Positions 18,560 to 27,006 of a stretch of DNA of 64,000 nt are shown in pieces; position 1 is the first letter of the stretch; each line of letters begins with the position of its first letter. The notes below the pieces were generated by a model. The model was not told where the DNA came from, ran no database searches, and saw only the letters and a program-made list of their open reading frames with translations. A program made the position numbers and the translations under genes. Source of the DNA: Streptomyces chumphonensis. Lineage in GTDB: Bacteria; Actinomycetota; Actinomycetes; Streptomycetales; Streptomycetaceae. Location of the stretch: contig NZ_JACXYU010000001.1 of the NCBI RefSeq assembly GCF_014779715.1, forward strand, positions 1,178,001 to 1,242,000, written 5' to 3'.

Positions 18560-19972
18560 TCAGTTCGCCGGAGCCGCCTTCGCGGCCTCCCGGACGGCGT
18601 CCGCCACCGCACCGGAGACCTTCTCGTTGAAGACACTCGGAATGATGTAGTTCGCGTTGAGCTCGTCCTCGCCCACGACGTCGGCCAGGGCGCGGGCCGC
18701 GGCCAGCATCATCCCGTCGGTCACGGTGTGGGACTGGGCGTCCAGCAGGCCGCGGAAGACGCCGGGGAAGACGAGGACGTTGTTGATCTGGTTGGGGAAG
18801 TCCGAGCGGCCGGTGGCCACGACGGCGGCGGTCCGGCGCGCCACGGCCGGGTCGATCTCCGGGTCCGGGTTGGCGAGCGCGAAGACGATGGCGCCCTCGG
18901 CCATGGCCGCGACGTCCTCGGCGGACAGGACGTCGGGGGCCGAGACGCCGATGAAGACGTCCGCGCCCGCCACGGCCTCCTTGAGCGTGCCGGTGACGCC
19001 GTCGGGGTTGGTGTTGTCGGCGATCCAGCGCAGCGCGGTGCCGCCGTCGGCCGCCTTGAGGTCGTCGCGCTCGCAGTGCACGACGCCGTTGATGTCGCAC
19101 ACGACGGCGTGCTTGACGCCGGCCGCCATGAGCAGCTTGAGGATGGCGGTGCCGGCGGCCCCGGCGCCGGACATGACCACCCGCACGTCGCCGATCGCCT
19201 TGCCGACGACGCGCAGCGCGTTGTGCAGGGAGGCGAGCACCACGATGGCGGTGCCGTGCTGGTCGTCGTGGAAGACGGGGATGTCCAGGGCCTCGCGCAG
19301 CCGGGCCTCGATCTCGAAGCAGCGGGGGGCCGAGATGTCCTCCAGGTTGATGCCCGCGAATCCGGGGGCGATGGCCTTGACGATCTCCACGATGGCGTCG
19401 GTGTCCTGGGTGTCCAGGCACAGCGGCCAGGCGTCGATCCCGGCGAACCGCTTGAAGAGGGCGGCCTTGCCCTCCATGACGGGCAGCGCGGCCTGCGGCC
19501 CGATGTTGCCCAGCCCCAGGACGGCCGAGCCGTCGGTGACGACGGCGACGCTGTTGCGCTTGATCGTCAGCCGCCGGGCGTCCTCGGGGTTCTCCGCGAT
19601 CTGCGTGCAGACGCGGGCGACACCGGGGGTGTAGACCATCGAGAGGTCGTCGCGATTGCGAATGGGGTGCTTGGACGACATCTCGATCTTGCCGCCGAGG
19701 TGCATGAGGAACGTACGGTCGGAGACCTTCCCGAGCGTGACGCCGTCGATCTCGCCGAGCCTGTCCACGATCCGCGCGGCGTGGTCGGTCGAGGTCGCGG
19801 CGACCGTGACGTCGATGCGCAGCCGCTCGTGGCCGGACGCGGTGACGTCAAGGGCGGTGACGTGACCTCCGGACGACTCCACGACGGTGGTGATCTGGCT
19901 GACCGCCGAGCCGCCGACCGGAACCTCCAGCCGGACGGTCATCGAGTAGGAGACGCTGGGCGCCGTTGCCAT
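18560..19972 (-). CDS. NAD-dependent malic enzyme with N-terminal ACT domain
   Basis: A 470-residue malic enzyme, converting malate to pyruvate and CO2. The N-terminal 80 or so residues form an ACT-like regulatory domain (SMTVRLEVPVGGSAVSQITT). The catalytic part includes VYTPGVARVC, KRNSVAVVTDGSAVLGLGNIG, the metal site region EDISAPRCFEIE and IPVFHDDQHGTAIV. The dinucleotide-binding loop is VVMSGAGAAGTAILKLL. The short single-domain catalytic architecture is bacterial MaeA/B-type without the phosphotransacetylase tail. NAD rather than NADP use is inferred from remembered Streptomyces homologues. Confidence 0.9.
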   Translation of the reverse strand: MATAPSVSYSMTVRLEVPVGGSAVSQITTVVESSGGHVTALDVTASGHERLRIDVTVAATSTDHAARIVDRLGEIDGVTLGKVSDRTFLMHLGGKIEMSSKHPIRNRDDLSMVYTPGVARVCTQIAENPEDARRLTIKRNSVAVVTDGSAVLGLGNIGPQAALPVMEGKAALFKRFAGIDAWPLCLDTQDTDAIVEIVKAIAPGFAGINLEDISAPRCFEIEARLREALDIPVFHDDQHGTAIVVLASLHNALRVVGKAIGDVRVVMSGAGAAGTAILKLLMAAGVKHAVVCDINGVVHCERDDLKAADGGTALRWIADNTNPDGVTGTLKEAVAGADVFIGVSAPDVLSAEDVAAMAEGAIVFALANPDPEIDPAVARRTAAVVATGRSDFPNQINNVLVFPGVFRGLLDAQSHTVTDGMMLAAARALADVVGEDELNANYIIPSVFNEKVSGAVADAVREAAKAAPAN

Positions 19973-20209
19973 GCCGACTTCCTCTGCTTTCCCTCATGCA
20001 CTTCGCGGGTGCGCGTTTGCCTCCGAATCGTCGCACCTACCTCCGGGTACGCGGTAAGCGGACCTTGATTCGGAAAGATAATTCCACGATACGAGAGAAA
20101 GCGTGCCGACGGAAGTCCCTCCCCCCGCACCGCCCGGTTCGGACCGCTCCGTGACCGGACGCACAACCGGCCTTGCCCACAAGGGAATCCCGTTTGTTAG
20201 CCTGGACGT

Positions 20210-20345
20210 GGCGTCGGCCCGATCCATGCCCCCGGGCCCAACCATCGTCGCTGCGAGCGACCACTTGCCGCGAGGCGAGCTGGCGGGTCGGCGCCACCTG
20301 ACACGTCCGTGAGGCGGGTCCCGCACCGGGACCCGCCTCACCGCG
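20210..20345 (+). ncRNA. Candidate small RNA between malic enzyme and helicase genes
   Basis: A plus-strand TTGCCC (20173-20178) and TAGCCT (20198-20203) with a 19-base spacer suggest a start near 20210. A strong hairpin at 20309-20341 would end a transcript of about 135 bases. A 69-codon open frame (20103-20312) also stops exactly before the hairpin, but its start lies upstream of the promoter-like pair and its codon usage is ordinary only in part. I recall a small RNA reported near SCO2952 in S. coelicolor, which would be this position; I could not check it. Confidence 0.4.
20309..20341. terminator. Strong hairpin terminator
   Basis: A perfect 15-bp stem with a 3-base loop. It lies 34 bases past the stop of the HelD-like gene (minus strand) and can also end a plus-strand small transcript. 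Confidence 0.65.
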
Positions 20346-20375
20346 TTCCGCGCCCCCTCCCCGCCCGGGGCGCCC

Positions 20376-22706
20376 CTACTCCCGCAGCAGGTCCGGCACC
20401 CCGTCCCCGTCCGGCAGGTCACGCTCGCCGGAGAGGATCGTCAGCCGCTGCGTGGCCCGGGTGAGGGCGACGTAGAGCACCCGCAGCCCGGCCGGGGACT
20501 CGTCGGCGATCTCGGCCGGCGTGACGACGAGCGTCGCGTCGTACTCCAGCCCCTTCGCCTCCAGGCTGCCGAGCGCGACGACCCGGTCACCGAGGCCGGC
20601 CAGCCAGCGGCCCGCCCGCTCCCGCGCGGCCATGGGGACGACCACCCCGACCGTGCCCTCCACCTCGTCGAGCAGCAGCTCCGCCTCCCGGCGCACCGCG
20701 TCGCCGAGGCCGCCGGGACGGCCGCGGGAGTCGGCGGGGCCGCCGACGACGGCGAAGCGGGGCACGAGGCCGGTCGAGCGCACCGCCTTGGGCGGTTGGG
20801 TTCCCGGCATGGCCAGCGCCAGGACGCGCGAGGCCAGCTCCGCGATCTCCGACGGGTTGCGGTAGTTGACGGTCAGCTCGAACCGCCGCCGGGGGCGGGT
20901 GCCGAGAGCCTCCCGCCGCGCCTCGGCCGCGTCCTCCTGGTCCGACCAGGACGACTGCGCCGGATCGCCGACCACCGTCCACGTGGCCTGCCGTCCGCGC
21001 CGGCCCACCATCCGCCACTGCATGGGGGTGAGGTCCTGCGCCTCGTCCACGATGACGTGGGCGTAGTCGCGGCGGTCCTCCCCCGCCCGCTCGGCCCGGG
21101 TCGCCCGGCGCGTGGGGTCGCGGTCGGCCGCCGTGGTCAGCTCGGCCAGGCCGGTCAACTGGTCCAACGGGTCCACCTCCCGCTTCCTCGGCCGCGCCGG
21201 CGCGCCGAGGACCTGCTGGAGCTCGTCCAGCAGCGCGACGTCGTGCACGGACAGCGGGCCCTGCCCGGCGGCGTCCAGCCGGGACAGCGAGCGGGCGAGG
21301 CGGCGCACCTCGCGGGGCTGCAGCACCCGGCGCGCCCAGCGGCCGAGGCGCCGCTCGTCGCGCAGGGCCGCGAGCACGAGCCGGGGCGTCAGCTCCGGCC
21401 ACCAGGCGGCCAGGAACTCCTGGAAGGCGTCCTCCTCCGAGACGTCGTCGTCGAACGCCTGCCGCGCCTCGGCCGCCAGCTCCGGGTCGCTGCCCGGCGG
21501 GTGGCGCACGGGCCCGCCCGCCTTCTCCCACAGCGCGTCGAGCAGCAGCTTGCGGGCTCGGGGGCGCAGCAGGTTGACCGGCGCGGTGCCGCCGAGCGCG
21601 GCCGTCCGCACGGCCCGCAGCTCCTCGGCGTCCAACTCGACGCGGGCGCCGAAGACGACCACCCGCAGCCCGGCCCCCGCCCCGCCGGCCTGCTCCAACG
21701 TGCCGCGCGCGGCACGGCGCAGCACCTTCGCCATCCGGCTGGAGCCCTTGATCCGCGCGACGTCCATGGGGTCGTACGCGGCGGCCTCCGCTCCGTCGAC
21801 GAGGGAGCCGAGCGCCCGGATCGCCACCTGCCCCTCCTCCCCCAGCGAGGGCAGCACGCCCTCGGTGTAGGAGACGAGCAGCGGGGTGGGACTGACGACG
21901 AGGATGCCGCCCGCGTACCGGCGCCGGTCCTGGTAGAGCAGGTAGGCCGCCCGGTGCAGGGCGACGGCCGTCTTGCCCGTGCCCGGTCCGCCCTCCACCT
22001 CGGTGACGGACGCGGCCGGGGCCCGGATGACCTCGTCCTGCTCGGCCTGGATGGAGGCGACGATGTCCCGCATGGTGTGGCCGCGGGCGCGGCCGAGCGC
22101 GGCCATCAGCGCCCCGTCGCCGACGACCGGCAGTTCCGCGCCGGCCAGGCGGGCGGTCAGTTCCGGCCGCAGCAGGTCGTCCTCGACGCCGAGGACCCGG
22201 CGGCCCCGGGAGCGGATGACCCGGCGACGGACGACGCGGCCGGGGGCGACGGGGGTGGCCCGGTAGAAGGGGGCGGCGGCGGGGGCGCGCCAGTCGATGA
22301 CGAGCGGGGCGTAGTCGGCGTCGAGCACGCCGAGCCGGCCGATGTGCAGGGTCTCGGCGATGTCGGCGGTCATGTCCGGGCGGACCGCTCCCTCGGCGGG
22401 CTCCACGGAGGTGTAGGCGCCGTCGGGGCCCCGCTCCCCGTCCTTGCCGTCCAGCAGGTCGATGCGGCCGAAGAGGAAGTCCTCGAACTCGCTGTTGAGC
22501 CGGTTCAGGTGGACGCCGGCGCGGAACACCTGGGCGTCCCGTTCGGCGAGCGCGCCGGGCGTGCCGACCTGGGCGCGCCGGCCCGCGTCGGCCATCAGGA
22601 ACTCGGCGTCGTGGATCTTCTCCGCCAGGCGGCGGTAGACCGCGTCCAGGTGGTTCTGCTCGGCGTGGATCTCGCGTTCCCGCACGCCGGTGTCCTGCGC
22701 CTCCAA
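20376..22706 (-). CDS. HelD-like UvrD-family ATPase (RNA polymerase-associated)
   Basis: A 776-residue superfamily 1 ATPase of the HelD/HelR type. An N-terminal charged coiled-coil-like region (VREREIHAEQNHLDAVYRRLAEKI) is the part that enters the RNA polymerase channels in HelD. Walker A is EGGPGTGKTAVALHRAAYLLY, Walker B is VIVDEAQDLTPMQW, followed by GDPAQSSW, NYRNPSEI and the C-terminal VALTRATQRL. HelD proteins release stalled RNA polymerase from DNA, and some Streptomyces members (HelR) protect against rifamycins. Which subgroup this belongs to is not clear. A TTG start at 22706 with GGAAGGGGG upstream is chosen; a GTG seven codons inside is possible. Confidence 0.85.
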   Translation of the reverse strand: MEAQDTGVREREIHAEQNHLDAVYRRLAEKIHDAEFLMADAGRRAQVGTPGALAERDAQVFRAGVHLNRLNSEFEDFLFGRIDLLDGKDGERGPDGAYTSVEPAEGAVRPDMTADIAETLHIGRLGVLDADYAPLVIDWRAPAAAPFYRATPVAPGRVVRRRVIRSRGRRVLGVEDDLLRPELTARLAGAELPVVGDGALMAALGRARGHTMRDIVASIQAEQDEVIRAPAASVTEVEGGPGTGKTAVALHRAAYLLYQDRRRYAGGILVVSPTPLLVSYTEGVLPSLGEEGQVAIRALGSLVDGAEAAAYDPMDVARIKGSSRMAKVLRRAARGTLEQAGGAGAGLRVVVFGARVELDAEELRAVRTAALGGTAPVNLLRPRARKLLLDALWEKAGGPVRHPPGSDPELAAEARQAFDDDVSEEDAFQEFLAAWWPELTPRLVLAALRDERRLGRWARRVLQPREVRRLARSLSRLDAAGQGPLSVHDVALLDELQQVLGAPARPRKREVDPLDQLTGLAELTTAADRDPTRRATRAERAGEDRRDYAHVIVDEAQDLTPMQWRMVGRRGRQATWTVVGDPAQSSWSDQEDAAEARREALGTRPRRRFELTVNYRNPSEIAELASRVLALAMPGTQPPKAVRSTGLVPRFAVVGGPADSRGRPGGLGDAVRREAELLLDEVEGTVGVVVPMAARERAGRWLAGLGDRVVALGSLEAKGLEYDATLVVTPAEIADESPAGLRVLYVALTRATQRLTILSGERDLPDGDGVPDLLRE

Positions 22707-22819
22707 CGCAAGGGCCCCCTTCCGCTGTGTCCAGGGCAGCCGTCCACCGTACGCGACCCGGGCCCCCCTGCGCACGCACGACGACCCGGGGTGAGCTGCG
22801 GCGACGGGCGCGACGCCGC

Positions 22820-23530
22820 TCAGCCGGGGACGGTGACGAGGTGCTCCCCGTCCAGGGTGCGCACCTCGAAGCGGGCGATCTCGGGACGGTCGTAGGCGGC
22901 ACCGCCCACGTACAGGCGCGGTTCCTCCCAGCCGTAGCCGCCGGCGGGCACCGACCACGTGGTGACCGTCTGCTCGGTCCCGTCGGTGCCGACGGCCACG
23001 AGGCCGCAGGTCCGCGGCCCGGTGACGCCGTCGAGCCGCACGGCGATCTCCGTGCCCCAGGCGCGCGGCACGGTGGAGACGGTGGCGGCGACCCGGGTGC
23101 CGGGGTCGGTGGCCGTCAGCTTGTCGCCGTCGGCGAAGACGGCCTCGGCCGCGCCGCGCGCCTGCGCCGGGCCGCCGTCCCGCTCGCTCCAGGCGGCGCC
23201 GGCGACCGGACCGGCGACGAGGAGGACGACGGCCGCGGCGACCAGGGCGAGCCGCCGACCGCGCCGCCGCCGCGCGGTGGCCGCGACCTCGTCGAGCAGC
23301 CCCGCCAGCAGCCCCGGACCGGGGCGGGCGGTGAGCGCGTCGGCGCCCGGGGCGTCCCGCGCGTACTCGGCGAGCACGGGACCGAGGCCCAGCAGTTCCT
23401 CCAACTCGCGCCCGCAGGCGCTGCACACGGCCAGGTGCTCCTCGAAGCGCGCCGCGTCGGCGGGGTCCAGCACACCGATGGCGTAGGCACCGACGTCCGT
23501 GTGGTGCGCGTGCGGGTCCCCGGTGGTCAT
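22820..23530 (-). CDS. rsuA: Anti-sigma factor, RsuA-type
   Basis: A 236-residue membrane anti-sigma factor. The cytoplasmic zinc-binding anti-sigma motif is visible as His32, Cys36 and Cys39 (EEHLAVCSACGREL). A single transmembrane helix covers about residues 93-113, and the outer domain of about 120 residues is beta-rich. It should sequester the sigma factor encoded just upstream, whose stop codon overlaps its start by 4 bases (ATGA). The symbol rests on the remembered S. coelicolor SigU/RsuA pair at this position. The signal that releases the sigma factor is unknown. Confidence 0.8.
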   Translation of the reverse strand: MTTGDPHAHHTDVGAYAIGVLDPADAARFEEHLAVCSACGRELEELLGLGPVLAEYARDAPGADALTARPGPGLLAGLLDEVAATARRRRGRRLALVAAAVVLLVAGPVAGAAWSERDGGPAQARGAAEAVFADGDKLTATDPGTRVAATVSTVPRAWGTEIAVRLDGVTGPRTCGLVAVGTDGTEQTVTTWSVPAGGYGWEEPRLYVGGAAYDRPEIARFEVRTLDGEHLVTVPG

Positions 23531-24066
23531 GCCGTCACCCCCTTCTCCTCCAGCGAGAGCTTCATCGAGCGCAGCGCGTAGAAGACCCGGGACCGGACGG
23601 TACCGGGCGGCACCCGGAGCACTTCGGCCGCCTCGTTCACCGTGCGGCCCTTGAAGTACGTCTCCACCAGCGCCTCGCGGTGGGCGTCGGTGAGATCGGC
23701 CATGGCCTCGGAGATCGTCATGAGGCGCAGCGCGCGGTCGATCTCGTCGGCGGCCGGGATCGTCTCCAGCGGCGCGGCGTCCACCTCCTGCGGCCGGGCC
23801 CGTCGGCTGCGGTGACCGTCGATGACGATGCGGCGGGCGACCGTCACCAGCCACGGCCGCACCGACCCGGTGGCCCGCTGGAGCTGTTCGGCGTTGCGCC
23901 AGGCGCGCAGCAGCGTCTCCTGCACGACGTCCTCGGCGCGGTGGCGGTCGCCGCCGACCAGGCGCAGCACGAAGGCCAGCAGCGGTCCGGCGTGCTCGTC
24001 GTAGAGGGCTCGCATGAGGGCGTCGTCCTGCGACGTTCGGTCGGCCACGCCGGCATCCTCACTCAC
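23527..24066 (-). CDS. sigU: ECF sigma factor, SigU-type
   Basis: A 179-residue extracytoplasmic-function sigma factor. Region 2 is LYDEHAGPLLAFVLRLVGGD with AEDVVQETLLRAWRN. Region 4 is LTDAHREALVETYFKGRTV with PPGTVRSRVFYALRSM. In S. coelicolor, excess SigU activity blocks morphological differentiation and alters the secreted proteome; this knowledge is applied by gene order. GTG at 24066 follows a G-rich ribosome site. It is co-transcribed with the anti-sigma gene, the usual arrangement for autoregulated pairs. Confidence 0.85.
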   Translation of the reverse strand: MSEDAGVADRTSQDDALMRALYDEHAGPLLAFVLRLVGGDRHRAEDVVQETLLRAWRNAEQLQRATGSVRPWLVTVARRIVIDGHRSRRARPQEVDAAPLETIPAADEIDRALRLMTISEAMADLTDAHREALVETYFKGRTVNEAAEVLRVPPGTVRSRVFYALRSMKLSLEEKGVTA

Positions 24067-24173
24067 GGTGCGCCCCCCGGTCGATACGACGTGCGAGTTC
24101 TTGGCGCGTTCCGCGCCCACCCTTGCATACGGGCGGGGCACGCACTCCGTTCAGCCGGTGGGGCGCGGATCTC

Positions 24174-25298
24174 TCACCCGGAGGCGTCGACGGCCAGCCG
24201 GTAGCCGCGCTTGACGACCGTCTGGATCAACTTGGGCGCGCCCAGCGCGGAGCGCAGCCGGGCCATGGCCGTCTCGACGGCGTGCTCGTCGCGGCCCGCG
24301 CCCGGCAGCGCCCGCAGGAGGTCGGCGCGCGGCACCACCCAGCCGGGCCGCGCGGCCAGCGCGCCCAGCAGCGCCATTCCGGCGGGCGGGACGGGGCGCA
24401 GCTCGCCATCGACGACGACGGCGTGACCGCGGATCTCCAGCCATCGCCCGCCCACGGGCAACGGCCGTACCGCGCCCGGTAGTTCCGCGCACAGCAGCTG
24501 CACGAGCGGTCCGAGGCGGAAGCGTTCGGGCTGGGAGGTCGGGACGTCGTGGCGTTCCAGGACCGCCGCCGTCACCGGGCCGACGCAGGCGGGGAGCACG
24601 TCCGCGCGCAGCGCCGCCAGCACCTCCTCGCGCAGTCCGCGCTCCTCGGACCGGCGCAGCAGGGACAGCGCGGCGGGGGCGCTGGTGAAGGTGACCGCGT
24701 CCAGGGCCCGGGCGCGCAGGGCGTCGATCAGCCGGTCGAGCGCGGACGGGTCCTCCGGCGGCAGCCAGCGGTAGACGGGGACGGGCACGACCTCCGCGCC
24801 CGCCGAGCGCAGCGCCTCGCTGAAGCCCGGCAGGGGCTCGCCGTGCAGCTGGACCGCGATGCGGCGGCCCGCCACGCCCTGGGCCAGCAGCCGTGCGCGG
24901 ACCTCGGCCATCGACTCCGACTCGGGGTACCACGCCTCGGTCAGCCCGGCGGCACGGATCGCGCCGCGCACCTTGGGCCCCCGGGCCAGCAGCTCGACGC
25001 CGTCGAGGCGGGCGAGCAGGTCCTCGCCCAGACCCCAGCCGTGGGCGGCCTCGATCCAGCCGCGGAAGCCGATGGCCGTGGTGGCGATGACGGTGTCGGG
25101 GGCGGCGGCCAGGAGCCGCTCGGTGGTGCTGAGGAGTTCGGAGTCGTCGGTGAGCGGCACGATGCGCAGGGCGGGGGCGTGCTGCACCACGGCGCCCCGG
25201 CGTTCGAGGAGCGCGATCAGCTCCTCGGCCCGGCGGGCCGCCGTGACGCCGATCGTGAAGCCCGCGAGGGGCTTGATGTCGTGCGTGGGTTCTTGCAT
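24174..25298 (-). CDS. nnaR: NnaR-type nitrate assimilation regulator (HemD-like plus winged helix)
   Basis: A 374-residue fusion. Residues about 10-265 form a uroporphyrinogen-III synthase (HemD) fold (GFTIGVTAARRAEELIALL, then ALDAVTFTSAPAALSLL). Residues about 285-370 form an OmpR/PhoB-like winged helix (RADLLRALPGAGRDEHAVE, then IQTVVKRGYRLAV). In S. coelicolor NnaR is a GlnR-controlled regulator that works with GlnR at nitrite reductase genes. The HemD part may act as a sensor rather than an enzyme. A GlnR-like box lies 60 bases upstream, and a NarK transporter gene precedes it. Confidence 0.88.
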   Translation of the reverse strand: MQEPTHDIKPLAGFTIGVTAARRAEELIALLERRGAVVQHAPALRIVPLTDDSELLSTTERLLAAAPDTVIATTAIGFRGWIEAAHGWGLGEDLLARLDGVELLARGPKVRGAIRAAGLTEAWYPESESMAEVRARLLAQGVAGRRIAVQLHGEPLPGFSEALRSAGAEVVPVPVYRWLPPEDPSALDRLIDALRARALDAVTFTSAPAALSLLRRSEERGLREEVLAALRADVLPACVGPVTAAVLERHDVPTSQPERFRLGPLVQLLCAELPGAVRPLPVGGRWLEIRGHAVVVDGELRPVPPAGMALLGALAARPGWVVPRADLLRALPGAGRDEHAVETAMARLRSALGAPKLIQTVVKRGYRLAVDASG

Positions 25299-25357
25299 GG
25301 GAAGTGGTCCTCGTCCCCTGGGGTCGCACACCGTGCAACCGAGCCTGCCCGTGCCGC

Positions 25358-25395
25358 GTGACAGGCTCGGTTCCACCGCGTTTCCCGCCTGTTAC
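25358..25395 (-). promoter_or_regulatory. GlnR-type operator upstream of nnaR
   Basis: Read on the minus strand: GTAAC-n6-GAAAC-n6-GAACC-n6-GTCAC. The first two blocks match the GlnR a/b-site consensus (gTnAC-n6-GaAAC) exactly. The later two are degenerate but keep the 11-base period. It ends 60 bases before the nnaR ATG. Confidence 0.7.
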
Positions 25396-25445
25396 GCGGG
25401 GGTTCCGCCGTTCGTCGGATCGTCGTCGGCGGCACCGCCGCAGTG

Positions 25446-25484
25446 CCACCCCGTTCCGGTGGCGGTGCCGCCGGAACGGGGTGG
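25446..25484 (-). terminator. Terminator after narK
   Basis: A perfect 14-bp stem (CCACCCCGTTCCGG against CCGGAACGGGGTGG) with an 11-base loop that itself can pair. It starts 20 bases past the narK stop, so nnaR probably has its own promoter. Confidence 0.65.
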
Positions 25485-25504
25485 TGCCGGTATCGCCGGG
25501 CCGG

Positions 25505-26908
25505 TCAGACCCGGGCGTAGGTGGGACGCTCGTCGGCCGCGTCCGCACGGTCGCCGGACACCGTGCCGGGGGCCGCCGTGCGGCGGCCCGTGGCAGCGGG
25601 GCGGCGGAGGTATACGGCCCAGGTGACGGCGAAGCACAGGCCGTAGAAGACCAGGAAGGCGGTGAAGGCGCTGATGCCCGTGCCGGTGGAGAGGAAGGAC
25701 TGGCGGAAGGCCAGGTTGATGCCCAGGCCGCCGACCGCTCCGACCGCGCCGATGAGTCCGATGGCCGCCCCGGAGAGCCGGCGGCCGTAGCGGGCGGCGT
25801 CCTCGCCGGTGAGGCCGAGGGCGAGGGCCTTGGCGTGGTAGATGCCGGGGATCATCTTGTAGGTGGAGCCGTTGCCCACGCCGGTGAGGACGAACAGCAC
25901 GATGAAGCCGCCGAGGAAGACGGGCAGCGACTCCTGGACGGACGCCAGGATGATCACCACGGTCGCGGCGGCCATGCCGGCGAAGTTCCACAGGGTGATG
26001 CGGGCGCCGCCGTAGCGGTCGGCGAGCGAACCGCCGAGGGGGCGGATCAGCGAGCCGAGGAGCGGGCCGATGAACGTCAGGGAGGCGGCCTGCAGCGGGG
26101 TGCGGTCGAACTGGTTCTGGAGCACGAGGCCGAACGCGAAGCTGTATCCGATGAACGAGCCGAACGTGCCGACGTACAGGAAGGACATGATCCAGGTGTG
26201 CCGGTCGCGCACGGATTCCCGAGCGGCGCCGGTGTCGTTCTGCATGACGCTCAGGTTGTCCATGAACAGCCAGGCGCAGACGGCGGCGACGACGACGAGC
26301 GGCAGGTAGATCGCCAGCAGCACGCGCGGCTGCCCGGCGCCCGCCGTGGCGATGACCGCGAGGGCGACGAGCTGGATCACCGGCACGCCCACGTTCCCGC
26401 CGCCCGCGTTGAGGCCGAGCGCCCAGCCCTTCCTGCGCAGCGGGTAGAACGCGTTGATGTTGGTCATGGAGGAGGCGAAGTTGCCGCCGCCGACCCCCGT
26501 CAGCAGCGCCACCAGCATGAAGGTCGTGTACGACGTGCCGGGCTCCATGACGACGTAGGCCGCGATGCCCGGCACCAGCAGGAGCGACGCGGCGATCACC
26601 GTCCAGTTCCGGCCGCCGAAGCGGGCGACGGCGAAGGTGTAGGGCACGCGGGCGAACGCGCCGACGAGCGTGGCCATGCCGACGAGGAAGAACTTGCCCG
26701 CCGCGTCGATCCCGTACTCGGGCCCCATGAAGAGGACGAGCACCGACCACAGGGTCCATATGGAGAAGCCGATGTGCTCCGAGATCACGGAGAAGAGCAG
26801 GTTGCGGCCTGCGATCCGGGCGCCCTTCTCCCGCCAGAACGTCTCGTCCTCGGGCTCCCAGTGGTCGATCCAGCGGCCTCTGCGCGGGCTGTCGGAACCT
26901 GTCCTCAC
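25505..26908 (-). CDS. narK: Nitrate/nitrite MFS transporter NarK
   Basis: A 467-residue MFS transporter of the nitrate/nitrite porter family, with about 12 hydrophobic segments. Family marks are the N-terminal W..W-rich segment before helix 1 (WIDHWEPEDETFWREKG), VGGGNFASSMTNINAFYPLRRKG with its Arg/Lys, GGNVGVPV in helix 5, and GVGNGSTYKMIPGIY in the second half. The glycine-rich nitrate signatures are intact. It may import nitrate or export nitrite. GTG at 26908 follows GAGGAGG. Proximity to nnaR and a GlnR-like site upstream support nitrogen control. Confidence 0.9.
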   Translation of the reverse strand: MRTGSDSPRRGRWIDHWEPEDETFWREKGARIAGRNLLFSVISEHIGFSIWTLWSVLVLFMGPEYGIDAAGKFFLVGMATLVGAFARVPYTFAVARFGGRNWTVIAASLLLVPGIAAYVVMEPGTSYTTFMLVALLTGVGGGNFASSMTNINAFYPLRRKGWALGLNAGGGNVGVPVIQLVALAVIATAGAGQPRVLLAIYLPLVVVAAVCAWLFMDNLSVMQNDTGAARESVRDRHTWIMSFLYVGTFGSFIGYSFAFGLVLQNQFDRTPLQAASLTFIGPLLGSLIRPLGGSLADRYGGARITLWNFAGMAAATVVIILASVQESLPVFLGGFIVLFVLTGVGNGSTYKMIPGIYHAKALALGLTGEDAARYGRRLSGAAIGLIGAVGAVGGLGINLAFRQSFLSTGTGISAFTAFLVFYGLCFAVTWAVYLRRPAATGRRTAAPGTVSGDRADAADERPTYARV

Positions 26909-26979
26909 GTCGCCTCCTCGTCACACGTCGTCATCGGGACCGAGAGTAGAGCGCCAGGGTTTCGGGCCTGTGGCGGAAC

Positions 26980-26995
26980 GTGACACGGGCGAAAC
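26980..26995 (+). promoter_or_regulatory. GlnR-like half box upstream of narK
   Basis: GTGAC-n6-GAAAC on the plus strand matches the GlnR consensus pair exactly. It lies 72 bases before the narK start, in inverted orientation relative to the gene. Only one pair is clear; a GTTTC at 26959-26963 is spaced too far for a standard second pair. Confidence 0.5.
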
Positions 26996-27006
26996 CTCCC
27001 GCTCAC

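Larger units (their letters stand above)
19973..20375. other. Intergenic region containing a small RNA candidate
   Basis: This is 403 bases between the HelD-like gene and malic enzyme. The left 120 bases should hold the malic enzyme promoter (minus strand). The right half holds a plus-strand promoter-like pair and a strong hairpin, described separately. Confidence 0.5.

Noticed and set aside
20103..20312. 69-codon plus-strand frame before the 20309-20341 hairpin
   Set aside because: Its GTG start has no ribosome site and lies upstream of the promoter-like pair. I kept the region as a small RNA candidate instead.
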